Source: Thalassiosira profunda (Eukaryota > Bacillariophyta > Thalassiosirophyceae > Thalassiosirales > Thalassiosiraceae). From it: a DNA stretch of 12,008 nucleotides. Below are positions 9,101 through 12,008 of this stretch, one piece after another; the first letter of the stretch is position 1, and each line of letters opens with the position of its first letter. The DNA is taken from NCBI GenBank assembly GCA_036939355.1, contig JALLAP010000952.1, positions 1 to 12,008 on the forward strand. The letters are read 5' to 3'. The translations under genes were made by a program, and so were the position numbers. The notes under the pieces are model-generated. The model made no database searches. It was not told where the DNA came from and worked only from the letters and a program-made list of their open reading frames with translations.

Positions 9101-10407
9101 TCCAGTTTTGCAAGTCCCTCAAATATTGTATCCGACACAGAATATGTTCGGTTTCTTCGATCGCCGGTGACCTCGCCAGATAGATCATATGTGACACGTT
9201 CGTCCTCGAACCCCGTCCGCGCCGGGTAGATCTTCTCGACAACCTCCTGCGATATCACGATGACGTCCAAATCAAAGTCGACCAGCAAAGCAAAGCTGCC
9301 CTTTGTGAGGCGATCGGTGAGAACGTCGAGTAGGGTGCTGAGCGATTCCACCTCCATGTCGAGCCCCAACGAAGCTATATACGTGTCGTCGTATGTCGCC
9401 CCTGCAATAGTTCCGGTGAAATACAGCGGAGCGAGGGCCGTGATGATGGAGTCGCCCGGCTGGGCATAATCGGCGTACGGCTTCGAAAACATGGCCTCTC
9501 TCGCGATATTGTTCAAAGGCAGATTCGCCTTGACGAACGGCAATTCATGTGTTGATCCGTCCGGTGGAATCCCAACGCCGGGGTCCGCGAAAGTACTCGG
9601 CTGTCCCCCGGCCAGCCGGTTCATGGGAGGATAGTACGCCCACGCCTCGCCCCACGATCCGATCCACGCGGCCGAGTAGAGGGAATCGAAGCGAAACGGC
9701 TCCCGCTTGTCCCCCGTCGACCTCCCATTCTCGTGGCTTACCCACCAGTACTTGGGCTTGGATTTGCGATCGACGATCCACGGGAAGACGAGCGACGCCG
9801 CCTGGACGATGGCCAATTCAGCTCGCGCATTCACCTCCGTGCTTTGATTGTAAGATCTCTGGGGATTTCCCCCCAAGTTCGCCAGCCCGACCCAGAAATC
9901 GGACCGGCGATCCGGCCGGTCGTCCACATAACTCAATCCGGCCGCGAGCGTCGTGCGTACATTCTCGTCGTCGATCCCCCGCCCCTCCCGATCTAGCGTC
10001 TTGTTGAGTTCTTCTATTGTCATGCGATGGCCCACGCCCCCGTGGAGGGCCGTCTCGCCGATCACCTCGCGTATCAACTCGACGTCGTCGATGGCCCCGG
10101 CGAAGAGAGATCGGGCGTCACGGCTGACATAGCGCGTGACGTCGAGGCCGCCGAGGACGCTGCAGATTTTGAAGGCCTTGTCGTCAGATAGATCGCCACC
10201 CTCATCCTCATCCTCTGCCAGAGAGCGTCTAGATTTTTGCATATAACGCGCATGATGTGTCGTTGACATAAAATGGTACGTTTGCTGCCCATTTGCAGCA
10301 CAGTATTCGCTGCACTGCTGCTCTCTGCCTCGTGCACCGTCTGCCAACATGTGATGAGACACATCACGCGCTCGGCGTCTCCGCCGTCGCCTCTCTCGAT
10401 TGTCCAT
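6173..10407 (-). CDS. Receptor protein kinase-nucleotidyl cyclase: Cache-like sensor, TM, kinase, class III cyclase; 5 exons
   Basis: Exons are 10407-7768, 7676-7484, 7417-6732, 6653-6569 and 6489-6173. Introns of 91, 66, 78 and 79 nt are all GT...AG. The model has 1306 residues from the first in-frame ATG. Residues 241-501 resemble a double Cache sensor (AWAYYPP at 255-261, a DFDLDVIVI strand at 377-385), followed by an Ig-like beta-sandwich (516-621). N-x-S/T sites lie at 187, 419 and 461. One membrane helix spans 627-648. The kinase has GRGTFG (676-681), Lys696, alpha-C Glu868, HGD with Asp945, DFG (963-965) and APE (982-984), so it should be active although Gly replaces the Arg of HRD. 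About 160 residues are inserted between beta-3 and alpha-C. LLDELFPQHV (1098-1107) is the linker helix into the cyclase, which has metal Asp1131 and Asp1175, LETIGD, and Asn1252/Arg1256 in FGDTINTASR. Product is cGMP or possibly cAMP. The N-terminus is unresolved because this start has no signal peptide. Confidence 0.92.
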
Positions 10408-10447
10408 AATTGCAACCAAGACCGAGCGCGCCCTCCCGCACGCTCAC

Positions 10448-10692
10448 AGACCCACGCCAATGATCGGGACGATCAGCAGCAGCGCAGGCTCGGCGGCACA
10501 GCCGGTGGATGGGGGCGAGGACGGAGCGCGCGGCGGGGGCAATTTTTTGGTGTGAACGGGTGAAACGGGGCGCAGCCCCGAAAAAGAAGGAGGGGGGAGA
10601 AGCACGAGCGAAGCGAGATGAAAAAATGGCGGGAGAGGGCTGCCCACGAAGCTGCGGGCGAGCAGATCTCGTCGCCCTCCCCCCTGCACCAT
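10448..10692 (-). CDS. Candidate 5' exon of the receptor kinase-cyclase (hydrophobic N-terminus), tentative
   Basis: This open stretch is in the same frame as the receptor exon and is interrupted only by a TGA at 10446-10444. That TGA lies inside a good donor, GTGAGC, starting at 10447. The stretch ends with a hydrophobic run, PALLLIVPIIGVGL, which could supply the signal anchor the receptor otherwise lacks. The donor is phase 2; phase-compatible acceptors include one with exon start at 10228 and one at 10309. The first ATG (10692) would put about 67 Pro- and Arg-rich residues before the hydrophobic run, which is unusual. If the join is real, the ATG at 10407 is intronic. Confidence 0.25.
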
Positions 10693-11788
10693 GAAGGCCG
10701 CCGCCACTCGAAGCAGGCGCTCGGCATACGCTGCAATAGGCGCGGATGTCGCCGTCAGGTGTTGTCGGGGAGCCGATCTCTCATGTCGCCGGGCAGATTG
10801 CGCCATGCCATCGCCGTTCGATTGTTGCGGCCGCAGACGCGCGGCCTCTCGTCGCCGAGCCTTCTTCGGCTGCCACCGTCGCCGCTGCCTCCTGCAACCC
10901 GATGGAGCCGGCCCTTGCTCGATCGATTGCGGCATCCGCTGCATATTCGTCTGGCCTCGCCGCACCCGCGCGCATTGTCTGGCATGATCCCTCGTTGCTC
11001 CCAAAATCGAGCTCGCCCCGGAGAGGAAACGTGCGCACATGTTTGCCATCAACCCCGCCCGCGTCGATCCGGAACCTGCGCCCAGGACACTGCACCCAGC
11101 TCCCGAATGGCAATACGACAATCAAATGGGCGCGGGGGACCAATGCTTGTGGTCTATTCGCGAGGGATTGCGCAACAATACACAACTTGCAATATTGGGA
11201 ACGTTGTTCGCCCCATCGGCCACGGACGAGGCGACGCTCACTGAAAGGGGGGAGATGGGGCAACATTTTGCTCAGGTTATCATTCTTGACGTCCAATGGA
11301 GCGGGTCATGCGATGGGGGGGCGCAAAGAATTGCAATTCCACTGCATTGCAAAGCAAAATTCGGGGAGAGTACGGAACCCCCCCCAAAACTGCAATTACG
11401 AAGGAAATATCCGCCCCGGAGCTCAGTTTCATTGCAAAATCACCTTGGGGACGAAGGAAATAATTAACGTATTCCACCCCCAAAGCAAAAATCGCCCCGC
11501 AGTTAGAGAAATAGAGCGCATAACGTAAATATTGATCAGACATTCTACTGCTCATATCCAGCCGACCCCGGCCACAAAATAGATCGAAATTGCAGCCGGT
11601 TGTAAGATAACTCCTCAAGTACACTGCCCGTGCAAATATATTGGAACGCGGAGCTCCGTAGATCATCCACGGCCCTGCGTTTGACGGTGTGCTTTTTGCA
11701 CGGCAATCACTCCATTCTGCAAGAATTTGCAAAGGAATTTTAGCGGGCGACTGTCTCAAAAGCTGTGCGCTGGCGCCCTAGCCCTCGG

Positions 11789-11918
11789 TTTACGGGAAGC
11801 AAGTCACGAGTTGCCTCGGATTTTGCTTCCCGTAAAAGACCGTTCACGTAGGAATCGTTACATCTCTACGTGATTTTGGCGCGCTTTACGGGAAGCAGTC
11901 CCGCGTTTACGGGAAGCA
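11789..11918. repeat. TTTACGGGAAGCA repeat cluster with a 14-bp inverted pair
   Basis: TTTACGGGAAGCAA at 11789-11802 is matched by its exact reverse complement at 11823-11836, giving a 14-bp stem with a 20-nt loop. The 13-bp core recurs in direct orientation at 11885-11897 and 11906-11918. Between them lies a second perfect inverted repeat, TCACGTAG/CTACGTGA (11844-11851 and 11866-11873). TTTGGCGC at 11875-11882 matches the E2F consensus TTTSSCGC. This could be a promoter array for a gene to the right or the end of a small repeat element. Confidence 0.7.
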
Positions 11919-12008
11919 CCCGTTCACACGAAAAAATTGCCTCACCGCAAGGAACAGTGTCTTCTCCCTGGCTCTTCTTGATTTATATGGAAGCTTTGCT
12001 GCGCGAAA

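Larger units (their letters stand above)
10420..12008. other. Upstream region of the receptor gene and right flank, no confident gene
   Basis: 10420-11040 is G+C-rich with overlapping open frames on both strands, none with a recognisable domain. It contains a short stem, CGGGGC-GCA-GCCCCG, at 10566-10580. From about 11160 the G+C content falls, with A/T-rich runs and many TTGCAA hexamers (11187, 11331, 11347, 11432 and 11727). The right edge carries the TTTACGGGAAGCA repeats listed separately. An open frame at 11280-11759 on the minus strand has no recognisable motif. I see no RNA gene here. Confidence 0.4.

Noticed and set aside
8176..9183. + strand ORF (335 aa) inside the receptor gene
   Set aside because: It is antisense to the stalk, TM and kinase-start codons, whose motifs are unambiguous.
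10566..10580. CGGGGC-GCA-GCCCCG stem, reminiscent of bacterial REP-like elements
   Set aside because: It is a single copy in a G+C-rich stretch, with no second copy or associated gene.
10746..11528. + strand ORF (260 aa) divergent from the receptor
   Set aside because: An Ala-rich segment looks faintly coding, but overlapping minus frames look equally so, there is no recognisable domain, and it crosses into low-G+C repeat-like sequence.
11280..11759. Minus-strand ORF (159 aa) near the right edge
   Set aside because: It has no recognisable motif or targeting signal and overlaps the TTGCAA-rich non-coding-looking stretch; transcript data would be needed.

Overview
The window looks like nuclear DNA of a photosynthetic alga with a red-derived secondary plastid, most likely a stramenopile. 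Four things point there. One gene begins with a signal peptide that ends in an AAAF|RAP junction, the ASAF-type signature of bipartite plastid targeting. A secreted protein carries a P-T-x-x-P-T linker of the kind common in this group. Introns are short (66-119 nt once an assembly duplication is discounted), with GTGAGT-like donors and AG acceptors. Intergenic DNA is compact and G+C-rich. The genus cannot be fixed from the sequence. A lone N inside a perfect duplication marks this as a draft assembly.

All three supported genes lie on the minus strand. From the right: (1) 10407 to 6173, five exons, a single-pass receptor with a Cache-like sensor, an Ig-like stalk, one transmembrane helix, a complete non-RD protein kinase domain and a class III nucleotidyl cyclase; (2) 5826 to 4316, two exons, a secreted protein of unknown function with a globular domain, a Thr/Pro linker and a Cys-rich tail; (3) 3442 to 365, three exons, a plastid-targeted ABC1/UbiB-family atypical kinase with a tail of roughly 430 residues. 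Exon joins were set by matching donor and acceptor phase with the family motifs restored across each junction (for example HCDPHPGN, HGDLKAAN and LETIGDAW). The intron duplicated around the N does not break the third gene.

Non-coding parts: 1-364 is 3' flank with no gene; 3443-4315 separates genes 2 and 3; 5827-6172 separates genes 1 and 2; 10420-12008 is upstream sequence without a recognisable gene. That last stretch holds a cluster of TTGCAA hexamers and, at the right edge, a 14-bp inverted repeat whose core recurs twice more. No RNA gene, CRISPR array or intact mobile element was seen.

The genes show no shared pathway: one is a plastid kinase, one is secreted or cell-surface, one is a plasma-membrane-type receptor. 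The most notable object is the receptor, which has the animal receptor guanylate cyclase layout but a kinase domain that keeps every catalytic residue, and an insertion of about 160 residues in the kinase N-lobe.
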